This document shows positions 17,656 through 26,351 of a stretch of 64,000 nt of DNA, in pieces. Both the position numbers and the translations under genes were made by a program. The notes beneath the pieces were generated by a model, which was not told the origin of the DNA, made no database searches, and saw only the letters and a program-made list of their open reading frames with translations. How positions within the stretch are numbered: the first letter of the stretch is position 1; every line of letters starts with the position of its first letter. This stretch comes from Bacilliculturomica massiliensis (GTDB lineage: Bacteria > Bacillota > Clostridia > Peptostreptococcales > Anaerovoracaceae), in the NCBI RefSeq assembly GCF_900605495.1, contig NZ_LR027602.1:343409-407408 (forward strand). Reading direction: 5' to 3'.

Positions 17656-18783
17656 ATGTATAATCCGTTTTGCTCAGTAGAAATTGAATTTTCCAATATG
17701 CAGGGACTGCATGATCTGATCAATACCGGCGGCGACAAGAAGACGCTGATCGTGTGCGATGTTTTCACTACAGATATCTGGGGGATCACTGACGAGATCA
17801 AGGCCGGCGTGGCGGCCGGTCATCTGGCCTGGGTCGATAAGTGCCCCGGTAATCCCACTCAACAGGATGTATACAACGCTCTGATGGCTGTGAAGGAGCT
17901 GGACCCCGTTCAGATCATTGCCATCGGCGGCGGAAGCACCATCGACCTTGCCAAGGCCGTCAGCGCCTTCCATCATCTGTTTAAGGATGAGGAGATCACC
18001 ATTCCGCTCATCACCAGGGCGCTGAAGGAAAAGAGCTACACGGCGCCCCATCCCTTCATCGATATCATCGCGGTTCCCTCCGCGGCGGGAACAGGCTCTG
18101 AGGTCACACAGTTCGCCACGATCTGGGACGTGGATAAGGTATCCAAGTTCTCCATCGATACGAAAGAGAACTACGCGAAGAAAGCGGTGGTCATCCCTGA
18201 GCTGACTCTGTCTCTGCCTCTGAGACTGACGCTCTCCACGGGGCTGGATGCGCTGTCTCACGCGGTGGAATCCTTCTGGGCAAAGCCGACCAACTATCTG
18301 GTCAAGGACATTGCCCTGAGAGCCATCGACATGATCATGACCTATCTGCCCCAGGTGCTGGCTGATCCCAAGAATCTTGAGCTGCGCACGGCGATGTCCC
18401 GGGCGGCTCTGCTGGCAGGTATGGCCTTTGCGAAGACCCGTACCACGGCCTGTCATTCCATCAGCTATCCCATCACCATGCAGTACGGTCTGGAGCACGG
18501 TCTGGCCTGTGCGCTCTCTTTGGACGCGGTCTCCAAGATCAACAGAGAAAAGACGGCTCTGGCCGACATGCTGTTTGAGGTCTTCGAGAAGCACGGCGGC
18601 ATGAGAAATTGGCTGGATGCAACCTGCGAGGGTATCGTGGAGCTGCGCCTGAGTTATTTCGGGATTCCCAAGGAAGGAATCGACGGTATTGTTGAGGGGA
18701 CCTTTACAAAGGGAAGAATGGACAACAACCCGGTGGACATCAAGCCGGAGCAGGTAAAAGAGATCCTGCTTTCCGTCTACTGA
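17656..18783 (+). CDS. Iron-containing alcohol dehydrogenase, phosphonoacetaldehyde reductase-like
   Basis: 375 residues of the group III metal-dependent alcohol dehydrogenases. The nucleotide-binding IGGGSTIDLAKA and SAAGTGSEVTQFATIWD motifs are present, and the metal ligands fall at D198, H202, H267 and H281, the spacing seen in lactaldehyde reductase FucO. The IWD and ELTLSLPLRLTLSTGLDALSHA segments recall phosphonoacetaldehyde reductases (PhpC type), which interconvert phosphonoacetaldehyde and 2-hydroxyethylphosphonate. In this context it could oxidise an imported hydroxyalkylphosphonate to the aldehyde that the HAD enzyme cleaves. That role is inferred; the family is clear. RBS AGGAGG lies seven bases before the ATG. 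Confidence 0.85.
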   Translation: MYNPFCSVEIEFSNMQGLHDLINTGGDKKTLIVCDVFTTDIWGITDEIKAGVAAGHLAWVDKCPGNPTQQDVYNALMAVKELDPVQIIAIGGGSTIDLAKAVSAFHHLFKDEEITIPLITRALKEKSYTAPHPFIDIIAVPSAAGTGSEVTQFATIWDVDKVSKFSIDTKENYAKKAVVIPELTLSLPLRLTLSTGLDALSHAVESFWAKPTNYLVKDIALRAIDMIMTYLPQVLADPKNLELRTAMSRAALLAGMAFAKTRTTACHSISYPITMQYGLEHGLACALSLDAVSKINREKTALADMLFEVFEKHGGMRNWLDATCEGIVELRLSYFGIPKEGIDGIVEGTFTKGRMDNNPVDIKPEQVKEILLSVY

Positions 18784-18813
18784 TCACCGCCGCGGCAGAA
18801 AGAAGGGATAGAA

Positions 18814-19968
18814 ATGGCAAATCTGTTTTCTGTACCGGGAAGGATCCTTTCCGGGGAGGGCGCGCTGGAGATGAGCGGACTCTATTTAAAGACCTTCGGG
18901 AAAAAGGCACTCATCGTCACGGACGAGATGATGGAAAAGCTGGGAAATCTGAAGCGGGTGACCGACGTGCTGGAACAGGCGGGCGTCGCCTATGCGGTCT
19001 ACACGGGCGTCAGCGGAGAACCCACGGACGAGATGATCGAAAAGGGAGCGGTGCAGTATAAAGCCGATGGATGCGACTTTTTGATCGGACTGGGAGGGGG
19101 AAGCCCCATCGACTCCATGAAGGCCATCGGCGCCGTGGTCAGCGGAGGAAAGAACATCGCCGAATATATGGGAGGGATCATCGACCAGAAGCTGCCGCCC
19201 ACGGCGGCTATTCCCACCACGGCGGGGACCGGATCGGAGGCCACGCAGTTTACGATCATTACCGATACGAAAAACAATGTGAAAATGCTGTTGAAAGGGC
19301 CGTCGCTGCTGCCGTCTCTGGCCGTCATCGATCCGGTGTTTACGGCCACGGCGCCGCAGTCCGTGACGGCGGCCACAGGCATCGACGCCCTGTGTCACGC
19401 GGTGGAGGCGTTCACGTCGCTGAAGGCCTTTCCCCTGGCGGACTCTTTCGCTGTCTCCGCGGTCAAACGGATCTTTCGGAACCTGAAGCGGGCTTACGAT
19501 AAAGGGGACGATATGGAGGCAAGGGAGCAGATGGCGCTGGCTGCGCTGGAGGCGGGCATCAGTTTCAATAACTCATCGGTGACCATCGTCCACGGAATGA
19601 GCCGTCCCATCGGAGCGCTGTATCACGTGCCCCACGGCCTGTCCAACGCCATGCTGCTGCCGGAGTGCCTGAAGTTTGCCGTGTCCGGAGCGGAGGAACG
19701 CTTCTGTGAACTGGCCAGAGAGACGGGACTGTACGAGGACGGCATGACGGTGCAGCAGGGAGCCCAGGTCTTTATCTCCGCGGTATGTGATCTGTGCGCC
19801 AGCTTAAACGTGCAGACCCTGGCGGAATTCGGCGTGGACAAGGAAGACTTTTTCCAAAATATCTCGAAGATGGCCGACGACGCCATCGCCAGCGGCAGCC
19901 CGGCCAACACCAGGCGTCAGCCCACGAAGGAAAATATCATTGCAATTTATGAGGCGTTGTGGAAGTAG
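18814..19968 (+). CDS. Iron-containing alcohol dehydrogenase, propanediol/lactaldehyde type
   Basis: 384 residues, the normal family length. Motifs: IGLGGGSPIDSMKAI and PTTAGTGSEATQFTII for NAD(P) binding; metal ligands D191, H195, H260 and H274 in GIDALCHAVEAF, IVHGMSRPIG and VPHGLSNAM. The family reduces or oxidises short aldehydes and alcohols. Thirty nt behind the other dehydrogenase, it is well placed to reduce acetaldehyde released by the PhnX-like enzyme to ethanol, balancing NADH made in the first oxidation (inference). The transcript probably ends at the hairpin at 20024. Confidence 0.88.
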   Translation: MANLFSVPGRILSGEGALEMSGLYLKTFGKKALIVTDEMMEKLGNLKRVTDVLEQAGVAYAVYTGVSGEPTDEMIEKGAVQYKADGCDFLIGLGGGSPIDSMKAIGAVVSGGKNIAEYMGGIIDQKLPPTAAIPTTAGTGSEATQFTIITDTKNNVKMLLKGPSLLPSLAVIDPVFTATAPQSVTAATGIDALCHAVEAFTSLKAFPLADSFAVSAVKRIFRNLKRAYDKGDDMEAREQMALAALEAGISFNNSSVTIVHGMSRPIGALYHVPHGLSNAMLLPECLKFAVSGAEERFCELARETGLYEDGMTVQQGAQVFISAVCDLCASLNVQTLAEFGVDKEDFFQNISKMADDAIASGSPANTRRQPTKENIIAIYEALWK

Positions 19969-20023
19969 GAAGAAACAATAGCTGGTCATCAGCGGCAGCA
20001 TCTTCCGGTAAAACCGAAGGAAC

Positions 20024-20060
20024 AGATCCGCGCAGTCGTCGGCAGCGCGGATCTTTCTTT
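20024..20060 (+). terminator. Terminator after dehydrogenase genes
   Basis: Perfect 10-bp arms AGATCCGCGC (20024-20033) and GCGCGGATCT (20045-20054) are followed by TTCTTT. It is only 25 bp before the crotonase start, so it may attenuate rather than fully stop transcription. Confidence 0.7.
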
Positions 20061-20084
20061 CAAATGCGTGAAAGGAGACAGACC

Positions 20085-20870
20085 ATGCAGTATGAGAATC
20101 TTTTATTTGAGGTAAAGGACGGCGTCGGATACATCACCATCAACAGGCCGAAGGCGCTGAACGCGCTGAACGGAGCCACTCTGGACGAGCTGGGTACAGT
20201 GACCGCGGAGCTTGGCGGCCGCAGGGATGTGAAAGCGGTGATCATCACGGGCAGCGGAGAGAAGGCCTTTGTGGCGGGAGCGGATATCGCCCAGATGAGA
20301 GACCAGAGCCCGGCGGAGGCCCGGCAGTTTTCCAGAAAGGCTCAGACCGTCTTTTCGGCCATCGAACATCTGCCTCAGGTGGTGATCGCCGCGGTGAACG
20401 GCTTTGCTCTGGGCGGCGGATGCGAGCTGGCCATGGCCTGCGACCTGCGGGTGGCTTCGGAGAAGGCGAAGTTCGGCCAGCCGGAGGTCAATCTGGGGAT
20501 CCTGCCCAGCTTCGGAGGGACTCAGAGACTGCCCCGGATCGTGGGCCGAGGAGTGGCCAAACAGCTGATCTTTACGGCGGAACCCATCGACGCGGCGGAG
20601 GCCTACCGGATCGGTCTGGCCAACAAGGTGGCGCCGGCGGACACGCTGATGGCGGAGTGCGAGGCCATGGCCAAAAAGATCATGAGCAAGGGTATGTTCG
20701 GGGTGAGTCTGGCGAAGGCGGCGGTCAACGACGGCATGAACATGGACACGGAATCGGCGTTCAAATACGAGGCGGATCTGTTTGCCCTGTGCTTTGCCAC
20801 AGACGATCAGAAGGAAGGGATGACGGCGTTTCTGGAAAAGAGGGCCGCTGTTTTTCACGATTTCTTCTAG
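20085..20870 (+). CDS. Enoyl-CoA hydratase (crotonase family)
   Basis: 261 residues from ATG 20085, preceded by AAAGGAGA. Crotonase signatures are all present: NRPKALNALN, the oxyanion-hole segment EKAFVAGADIAQM, and ALGGGCELAMACDLRVA followed by FGQPEVNLGILPSFGGTQRL, which keeps both catalytic glutamates (CEL and QPEV). The enzyme hydrates short trans-2-enoyl-CoAs such as crotonyl-CoA or acryloyl-CoA. It sits between the dehydrogenases and a CoA-transferase, which fits fermentation of a hydroxy acid or aldehyde-derived acid; the exact pathway cannot be read here. An in-frame upstream extension to 19959 runs through the terminator and is not coding. Confidence 0.92.
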   Translation: MQYENLLFEVKDGVGYITINRPKALNALNGATLDELGTVTAELGGRRDVKAVIITGSGEKAFVAGADIAQMRDQSPAEARQFSRKAQTVFSAIEHLPQVVIAAVNGFALGGGCELAMACDLRVASEKAKFGQPEVNLGILPSFGGTQRLPRIVGRGVAKQLIFTAEPIDAAEAYRIGLANKVAPADTLMAECEAMAKKIMSKGMFGVSLAKAAVNDGMNMDTESAFKYEADLFALCFATDDQKEGMTAFLEKRAAVFHDFF

Positions 20871-20989
20871 GGAACAGATCGGCGCACTGGTGTGAGGATG
20901 GCTTCCGTCGGGATGATATCTTCTGCCAGAAGATCAGAAAAGCAGAAAAGCAGCGGGCGGAGGACGATGAGGAAGGAACGGTGACTTTA

Positions 20990-22540
20990 ATGAAAAAGGT
21001 CAGAGTGATGACGGCGGCGGAAGCGGCGGAACTGGTGAGGGACGGGCAGACGGTGGTGACAGGGGGCTTCGTGGGAAGCAGCTGTCCGGAGGCGTTGTCG
21101 AAGGCGCTGGAACAGCGGTTTCTTGAAACGGGAAAGCCGGAAGGACTGACGTTGTTCTACGCGGCGGCCCAGGGAAACCGTGACGGCAGCGGAGCGGACC
21201 ATTTCGCCCACAGGGGCATGGTGAAACGGGTGATCGGCGGGCATTGGAACATGGTTCCCAATCTGGGGACCATGGTGATCAACAACGAGATAGAGGGCTA
21301 CAATCTACCGCAGGGGACCATCTCGCAGATGTTTCGGGATATCGCGGGGAAGAGGCCGGGGACCATAACCCACGTAGGTCTGCAGACCTTTGTGGATCCC
21401 AGGATCAGCGGCGGAAAACTGAACGAGATCACCACGGAGGATCTGGTGGAGGTCATTGAGATCGCCGGGCAGGAACGGCTGCTGTACAAGAATATTCCGG
21501 TGGATATGGCGTTCATCCGGGGCAGTTATGCCGACGAGCTGGGCAATGTGTCGGTGGAGAGGGAGATCGGGAGTTTGGACGCCACGGCCATTGCCCAGGC
21601 CTGCCACAACTGCGGCGGCAAGGTGATCGTGCAGGTGGAGCGGATCGTCAGCGCGGGGACGCTGGACCCGCGGCTTGTCAAGATCCCGCGGATCTACGTG
21701 GACGGGGTGGTGGTCGCGGAGCCGGCGGACCATGAGCAGTGCTTTGGGCATGCGTTCGATCCGTCGCTGACGGGGGAACTGCGCAAGCCACTGAGCGATA
21801 TTGCAGAAGAGCCCCTTTCGGCAAAGAAGATCATAGCCAGGCGTGCAGCGCTGGAGCTGAGGGAGGATGCCGTGGTGAATCTGGGGATCGGAGCGCCGGA
21901 GTACATCGCTAAGGTGGCCAACGAGGAGGGGATCGGAGACGAGATGGTACTCACTGTCGAGGCGGGCCCTATAGGCGGCGTGCCCATGGGAGGAAGCCAG
22001 TTTGGAGCCAGCGTCAATCCGGAGGCGATCATGGACCAGGCCATCCAGTTCGATTTTTACGACGGAGGAGGCGTGGATCTGGCCTTTCTGGGTCTGGCGG
22101 AGGCGGACGAGAGCGGGAACATCAATGTGAGCAAGTTCGGTCCGCGGATCGCGGGAGCAGGAGGCTTTATCAACATCACCCAGAATGCGAAGAAAGTGTT
22201 CTTCTGTGGGACCTTCACGGCGGGGGGCCTGAAGGAGACCATAGAAGACGGCCGGCTCACGGTGGTTCAGGAGGGCCGTCAGAAGAAGTTTGTTAAGACT
22301 GTGGAGCAGATCACCTTCAGCGGAAGCTACGCGGTGAAGACTGGCCAGCCTGTGCTGTATATCACGGAACGGGCGGTATTTGAACTGCGGGCGGACGGAA
22401 TGTATCTGACGGAGATCGCACCGGGGATAGACCTGGAAAACGATATCCTTGCCCACATGGATTTTGTACCCAAGATGGAAGGGACGCCGGTCCTCATGGC
22501 GGACCGGATCTTCCGCGAGGATCCTATGGATCTGGGCTGA
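20990..22540 (+). CDS. Propionate/acetate CoA-transferase-like (Pct/YdiF family)
   Basis: 516 residues from ATG 20990 (GTG 20981 is possible; GGAAGGA lies upstream). The single chain holds both CoA-transferase halves: TVVTGGFVGSSCPEALSKAL near the start and the second-half glycine-rich LGIGAPEYIA. The catalytic glutamate lies in TVEAGPIGGVPMGG and falls at residue 324 with this start, the position reported for the covalent CoA-thioester glutamate of Clostridium propionicum Pct. Such enzymes exchange CoA between acetyl-CoA and propionate, lactate, acrylate or butyrate. Together with the crotonase gene it suggests a CoA-linked fermentation step. A terminator follows at 22613. Confidence 0.9.
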   Translation: MKKVRVMTAAEAAELVRDGQTVVTGGFVGSSCPEALSKALEQRFLETGKPEGLTLFYAAAQGNRDGSGADHFAHRGMVKRVIGGHWNMVPNLGTMVINNEIEGYNLPQGTISQMFRDIAGKRPGTITHVGLQTFVDPRISGGKLNEITTEDLVEVIEIAGQERLLYKNIPVDMAFIRGSYADELGNVSVEREIGSLDATAIAQACHNCGGKVIVQVERIVSAGTLDPRLVKIPRIYVDGVVVAEPADHEQCFGHAFDPSLTGELRKPLSDIAEEPLSAKKIIARRAALELREDAVVNLGIGAPEYIAKVANEEGIGDEMVLTVEAGPIGGVPMGGSQFGASVNPEAIMDQAIQFDFYDGGGVDLAFLGLAEADESGNINVSKFGPRIAGAGGFINITQNAKKVFFCGTFTAGGLKETIEDGRLTVVQEGRQKKFVKTVEQITFSGSYAVKTGQPVLYITERAVFELRADGMYLTEIAPGIDLENDILAHMDFVPKMEGTPVLMADRIFREDPMDLG

Positions 22541-22612
22541 GAAAAACACCGCCTGCTGATCAAAATGTTCGATCTGATCGGGATCGGGGAACGGGCCGGA
22601 AGCGGGCATGAT

Positions 22613-22649
22613 AAATCCCGGCGAACAGAAGTGTTCGTCGGGATTTTTT
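22613..22649 (+). terminator. Terminator after CoA-transferase gene
   Basis: A 15-bp stem (22613-22627 with 22632-22646, one G-U pair), four-base loop GAAG and T-run. The remaining gap to 22906 shows no convincing gene or promoter. Confidence 0.9.
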
Positions 22650-22906
22650 CAATGTTTTTATGTTGTATTTCGCCATGGCAGGATCCTGCGCGTCGGCGTT
22701 CGGGGCGGAGAAGCGCCGGCGGGGACCGCTGCATGCGGCTGCTTCGGAAAGCCGGCCTGGCGGATGCGGCGGAAACTGGACGAAAAATAACGGCCGTGAT
22801 ATGATGAGAACAAGAGTATGCGGCAGGAAAAGCCGGCGGGTCATTTACTTCGTCAGGTTGGTTTAGCCGGCAGGATACAGTAAAAGAAGCAGAAGGTGGA
22901 GAAAAA

Positions 22907-24739
22907 ATGCAGAGAAGGAAAACGAAGAAAAGGAAAGTGTGTGTATTGATGGCGGCTGCGCTGATGTGTGCGGCCGTGTCCGGCGGATTTCCCGGAGGCC
23001 CCGAAGGTGTTTACGGTCAGACCGCGGTCTCGTCGGCCAAGGCGCAGATCGGAGGCAAGACGGCACAGCTGGTCTATGTGGATCCGGCGGCGGTGACGGC
23101 GGATATTGCGCTGGCAAACGACAGCGTGGTGTCCGACACACCGGCCAAGAGTATGCTGGACGCTGCAGCGCAGGCGTCAGGAGCGAAGGTGGCGGCAGCC
23201 ATCAACGGGGCGTATTTCAACGCCTATTATAAGGCAGCTTCAGGGATCTCTTATCCGAACAATTGCCCGCGGATCTACGGAACGATGCTCAGGGACGGAA
23301 AACTGATCAACGGAGGGGGGACCAACCAGGCGGCCACGCTGGGCTTTACCAGCGGCGGCAAAGCGTTGATCGACTGGGTCTCTCTATCGCCCAGGCTGAC
23401 CTTCAGCGGGCCTGTCGTCTCCATCCACTGGCCCCAGGGACAGCGGAGCTTTGAGGTCACGCCGTGGGGACTGAACAATTACTATGCCGACGCGTCGGCG
23501 GTCATGCAGTTTACGGATGAAATGACGCTGCCCGTCACCTGTCCGGTCACCTCCAAGCTGGTCTATGTGGCGGGCGGGAAGGTAACGACTATCACCGACG
23601 GCGGTACCTTTTCCGTGCCCAAAGGGGCGGACGTGGTGGTTTTTAACGCCACGGCGGTGACGAACGCGCAGCAGTGGGATCAGTTTCCGGCTGTGGGGGA
23701 TCAGGTGGACTTCGCGGTGAAGAGGACGCCGGCCGCGACGGCGGATCAGGGACAGTGGGATCAGGTGGTCGACGCGGTGAGCGTGGGACCCATGATCCTG
23801 AAGGACGGCGTCAGCGCCACGGGAAAAGACAAGGTGACAGATCCAAAGCAGGCTCCTGCGGCTGTGAATCAGAAGAGCTTCGCCGCTGTCATGGGCGACG
23901 GCAGGCTGCTGTTGGGTACCTGTACAGCGTCCTTTGATCAGATTGCATCGTATCTGGCGGGGGCTGGAGCGGTGGACGCCATGAGCCTGGACGGCGGAGC
24001 CTCCAGCGCGCTCTACACGGCGGCAGGCGGCTTTGTGAAGCCGGCGGGAAGGAACCTGTCCAATATGGTCGTCTTTCTGGAAAAGCCGGCGGAGACTTAC
24101 ATTCCTTTCTCAAACGCCGCCGAGACGGCGGACAGCTTCACGGATGTGAAGGGCCATTGGGCGGCTGGATATATTGATAAGGTAATGAGCGCCCACCTGT
24201 ATTCCGGAACATCGAAGACGACCTTCGGCCCGGACGCGGACATGACCAGGGCCATGTTTGTGACGGCTCTGGGCAAGGATGCGGAAAACCGGGGCAGGCT
24301 TTCCCAGGCAGCTCTGTCGGGCAACGGCGCCTACGCGGCGCAGCGCTTTTCCGATGTGACGGCGGGACAGTGGTACACTGCCTATGTGGGCTGGGCGGAG
24401 CAGATCGGCTTGGTGAGCGGTACCGGAGCGGCTTCGTTTTCTCCTAACGATCCCATTGAGCGGGAGCAGGTCTGCATCATCCTGCAGAAGTACCTGACCT
24501 ATTTGAATGTGGGTGGATCCGCGGAAGGGACCGATCCCAAGGCGGCCGGTGCAGAGGGAAACACGGCGGCCGCCGTCTTCCCCGACGATGGGAACGTCAG
24601 CGGCTGGGCCCGGAACGCCGTTTACGCCATGAAGGCGGCCGGCATCGTGAACGGATATGAGGACGGAACGTTCCGTCCCCACGGACATGTGGCCAGGGGC
24701 GAAGCGGCGGTCATGCTGGTCAAGGGGCTGGAGTTGTAG
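22907..24739 (+). CDS. SLH-anchored phosphodiester glycosidase (NAGPA-like)
   Basis: 610 residues. A signal peptide (residues 1-38) is followed by a NAGPA/phosphodiester-glycosidase domain (about 45-400) with its landmark motifs: AAINGAYFN, RIYGTMLRDGKLING, SFAAVMGDGRLLLGT and the C-terminal DAMSLDGGASSALYT with LSNMVVFLEK. The family removes a sugar linked through a phosphodiester, as in uncovering of mannose-6-phosphate or trimming of phosphodiester-linked wall glycans. Residues about 415-610 contain three SLH repeats (DVKGHWAAGYIDKVM; DVTAGQWYTAYVGWAEQ; VSGWARNAVYAMKAAG), so the enzyme would sit on the cell wall and may act on wall polymers or exopolysaccharide. No dockerin. RBS AAGGTGGAG precedes the ATG. 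Confidence 0.88.
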   Translation: MQRRKTKKRKVCVLMAAALMCAAVSGGFPGGPEGVYGQTAVSSAKAQIGGKTAQLVYVDPAAVTADIALANDSVVSDTPAKSMLDAAAQASGAKVAAAINGAYFNAYYKAASGISYPNNCPRIYGTMLRDGKLINGGGTNQAATLGFTSGGKALIDWVSLSPRLTFSGPVVSIHWPQGQRSFEVTPWGLNNYYADASAVMQFTDEMTLPVTCPVTSKLVYVAGGKVTTITDGGTFSVPKGADVVVFNATAVTNAQQWDQFPAVGDQVDFAVKRTPAATADQGQWDQVVDAVSVGPMILKDGVSATGKDKVTDPKQAPAAVNQKSFAAVMGDGRLLLGTCTASFDQIASYLAGAGAVDAMSLDGGASSALYTAAGGFVKPAGRNLSNMVVFLEKPAETYIPFSNAAETADSFTDVKGHWAAGYIDKVMSAHLYSGTSKTTFGPDADMTRAMFVTALGKDAENRGRLSQAALSGNGAYAAQRFSDVTAGQWYTAYVGWAEQIGLVSGTGAASFSPNDPIEREQVCIILQKYLTYLNVGGSAEGTDPKAAGAEGNTAAAVFPDDGNVSGWARNAVYAMKAAGIVNGYEDGTFRPHGHVARGEAAVMLVKGLEL

Positions 24740-24865
24740 AAGCGGCGCTGTGCGGCCGGCCAGATGGCCTAAGCACTGGAACGACGGATCCGGCGCCGAA
24801 GCTGAACATGAAGAAAGAGAGTCCGTTGCGACAGGCGTGGACGGAGAAAGGGAGGAGGACGTGCG

Positions 24866-26191
24866 ATGAGGGTGGGGATCGTGGGACATCCGGTGAAGGT
24901 CAGCGTCGTGGAAAAGGTGATCTCGGAGCAGGAGGATTTTCCGGAGCTGAAAAAATGGATGCTTCCCAGCACGAATATGGAATCGGATCTGGAAGAGTTC
25001 AAGCGCTTTCAGGCCGCCGCGGACATCGTTATTTTCTGTGGTATCTACGATTACACATCCTTTGCCAGCAGCATCGTATTTGAAAAAGTGACGGGCTATA
25101 TCAGAAACGACGTATCGTCGCTGTACAAGGCTCTGCTGGAGGCCAGTCTGGCAGGATATCCCTTCTCCGATATCTCGATCGACGGATACCGCAGGGAAGA
25201 GATCGAGGAAATATTGAGCGAGTTGAGGAGCGACCGGCGAAAACCGGCTGTGAGGGACTACTTTAAAACAGAAATACTGGATGAAAGCGTGATCGGCAGG
25301 ATCACGGAGTTTCACTGGGAAAATGTAAAGTGTCACGGCAGTCAGCTGTGCGTCACCTGTATGACGCCCGTCTGCGAGGAACTGAGGCGGAGAGGGGTCC
25401 GAACCATTCTGGTCAGCTCCACGGCGGAAAACATCCGCCTGGAATATGAGAGGCTGAAGTACGAGTATCGCCTGAAGCAGAAGGGGATCCGCGATATCGC
25501 CATGATCGATATCGAGATCAGAAACAGCGAGCAGTCCGTGATCTTTGAGGATGACTACGCCACCGCCCTTGAAAACATGCAGATCATGGAAAAGGTATAT
25601 CTGTTTGCACAGAAGATGCAGGGCGCTGTGGAAGAGATGAATCTCACCCGCTACCTGATCGTGACCAACAAGTCGGCGCTGGAAAAGGAGACCGGAGTCT
25701 TTCGGGAGATCCGCCTTCTGGCCGACGCCCACAGGTTTTCCAATCTGAAGCTGTTCATGGGAATCGGATTTGGAAACACGGCCAGAGAAGCCAGAAGCAA
25801 CGCCCGGGTCGGGCTTTCCAGAGCGAAGACCTGCGATAGATCCTGTGCCTTTGTGATCTACGATCACCTCAGTGTCCAGGGGCCTTTGGAATATCGCAAA
25901 GGCGCGCCGGAGAACCGCACCGACGATATGTATATCAAGATCGCGGAAAAGACGTCGCTGAGTATCAACACCGTACGCCGGCTGATGGAGATCGAAAATC
26001 GTCACAGGGGAGATTCCTTCACCGTGGCGGAATTGGCTAACCTGTACGGAGTCAGTGAAAAGAGTATGTACCGGATCGTGGACAAGCTGGATGCCCAGGG
26101 ATATATCGCTGAGGAGGGCCGCCGGATCAAGGATAACTTCGGCCGGCCGAGCCGGATCATTAAACTGAAATTGGATCTCGATGAGAATTGA
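24866..26191 (+). CDS. Transcriptional regulator with nucleotide-cyclase-like sensor and C-terminal HTH
   Basis: 441 residues, start ATG 24866 seven bases after AAAGGGAGGAGG. The N-terminal third (MRVGIVGHPVKVSVVEKVI) looks like a signal-receiver fold. Residues about 225-345 include YLIVTNKSALEKET and GIGFGNTAREARSNARVGLS, resembling the degenerate GGDEF/GTP cyclohydrolase III-type core found in some regulators. The last 70 residues have a winged HTH (FTVAELANLYGVSEKSMYRI followed by VDKLDAQGYI), preceded by a helical SINTVRRLMEIE segment. I do not know a characterised protein of this exact architecture. A terminator follows, and the DUF3604/transporter genes begin 160 nt downstream, so it probably controls them (inference). 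Confidence 0.65.
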   Translation: MRVGIVGHPVKVSVVEKVISEQEDFPELKKWMLPSTNMESDLEEFKRFQAAADIVIFCGIYDYTSFASSIVFEKVTGYIRNDVSSLYKALLEASLAGYPFSDISIDGYRREEIEEILSELRSDRRKPAVRDYFKTEILDESVIGRITEFHWENVKCHGSQLCVTCMTPVCEELRRRGVRTILVSSTAENIRLEYERLKYEYRLKQKGIRDIAMIDIEIRNSEQSVIFEDDYATALENMQIMEKVYLFAQKMQGAVEEMNLTRYLIVTNKSALEKETGVFREIRLLADAHRFSNLKLFMGIGFGNTAREARSNARVGLSRAKTCDRSCAFVIYDHLSVQGPLEYRKGAPENRTDDMYIKIAEKTSLSINTVRRLMEIENRHRGDSFTVAELANLYGVSEKSMYRIVDKLDAQGYIAEEGRRIKDNFGRPSRIIKLKLDLDEN

Positions 26192-26205
26192 CGGTCGGAA
26201 AAGCG

Positions 26206-26235
26206 AGCCGCCTGCGAAGAGCAGGCGGCTTTTTT
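26206..26235 (+). terminator. Terminator after regulator gene
   Basis: AGCCGCCTGC (26206-26215) and GCAGGCGGCT (26221-26230) form a perfect 10-bp stem with loop GAAGA and a T-run. Confidence 0.9.
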
Positions 26236-26351
26236 ACGCCTTTTTCGCCTGTTATTCGCAAGTTGTATCCGGTAAGGTAAAAACAAGAATTCTTGAAAAG
26301 TGGGATATCCTTATCAGCGGAGAGTGCTTCATAGAACAGGAGGGGCATAGA

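Noticed and set aside
20420-20989. Upstream extension of the CoA-transferase frame
   Set aside because: It overlaps the crotonase gene in another frame and has non-protein-like composition; the real start at 20990 places the catalytic glutamate at 324.
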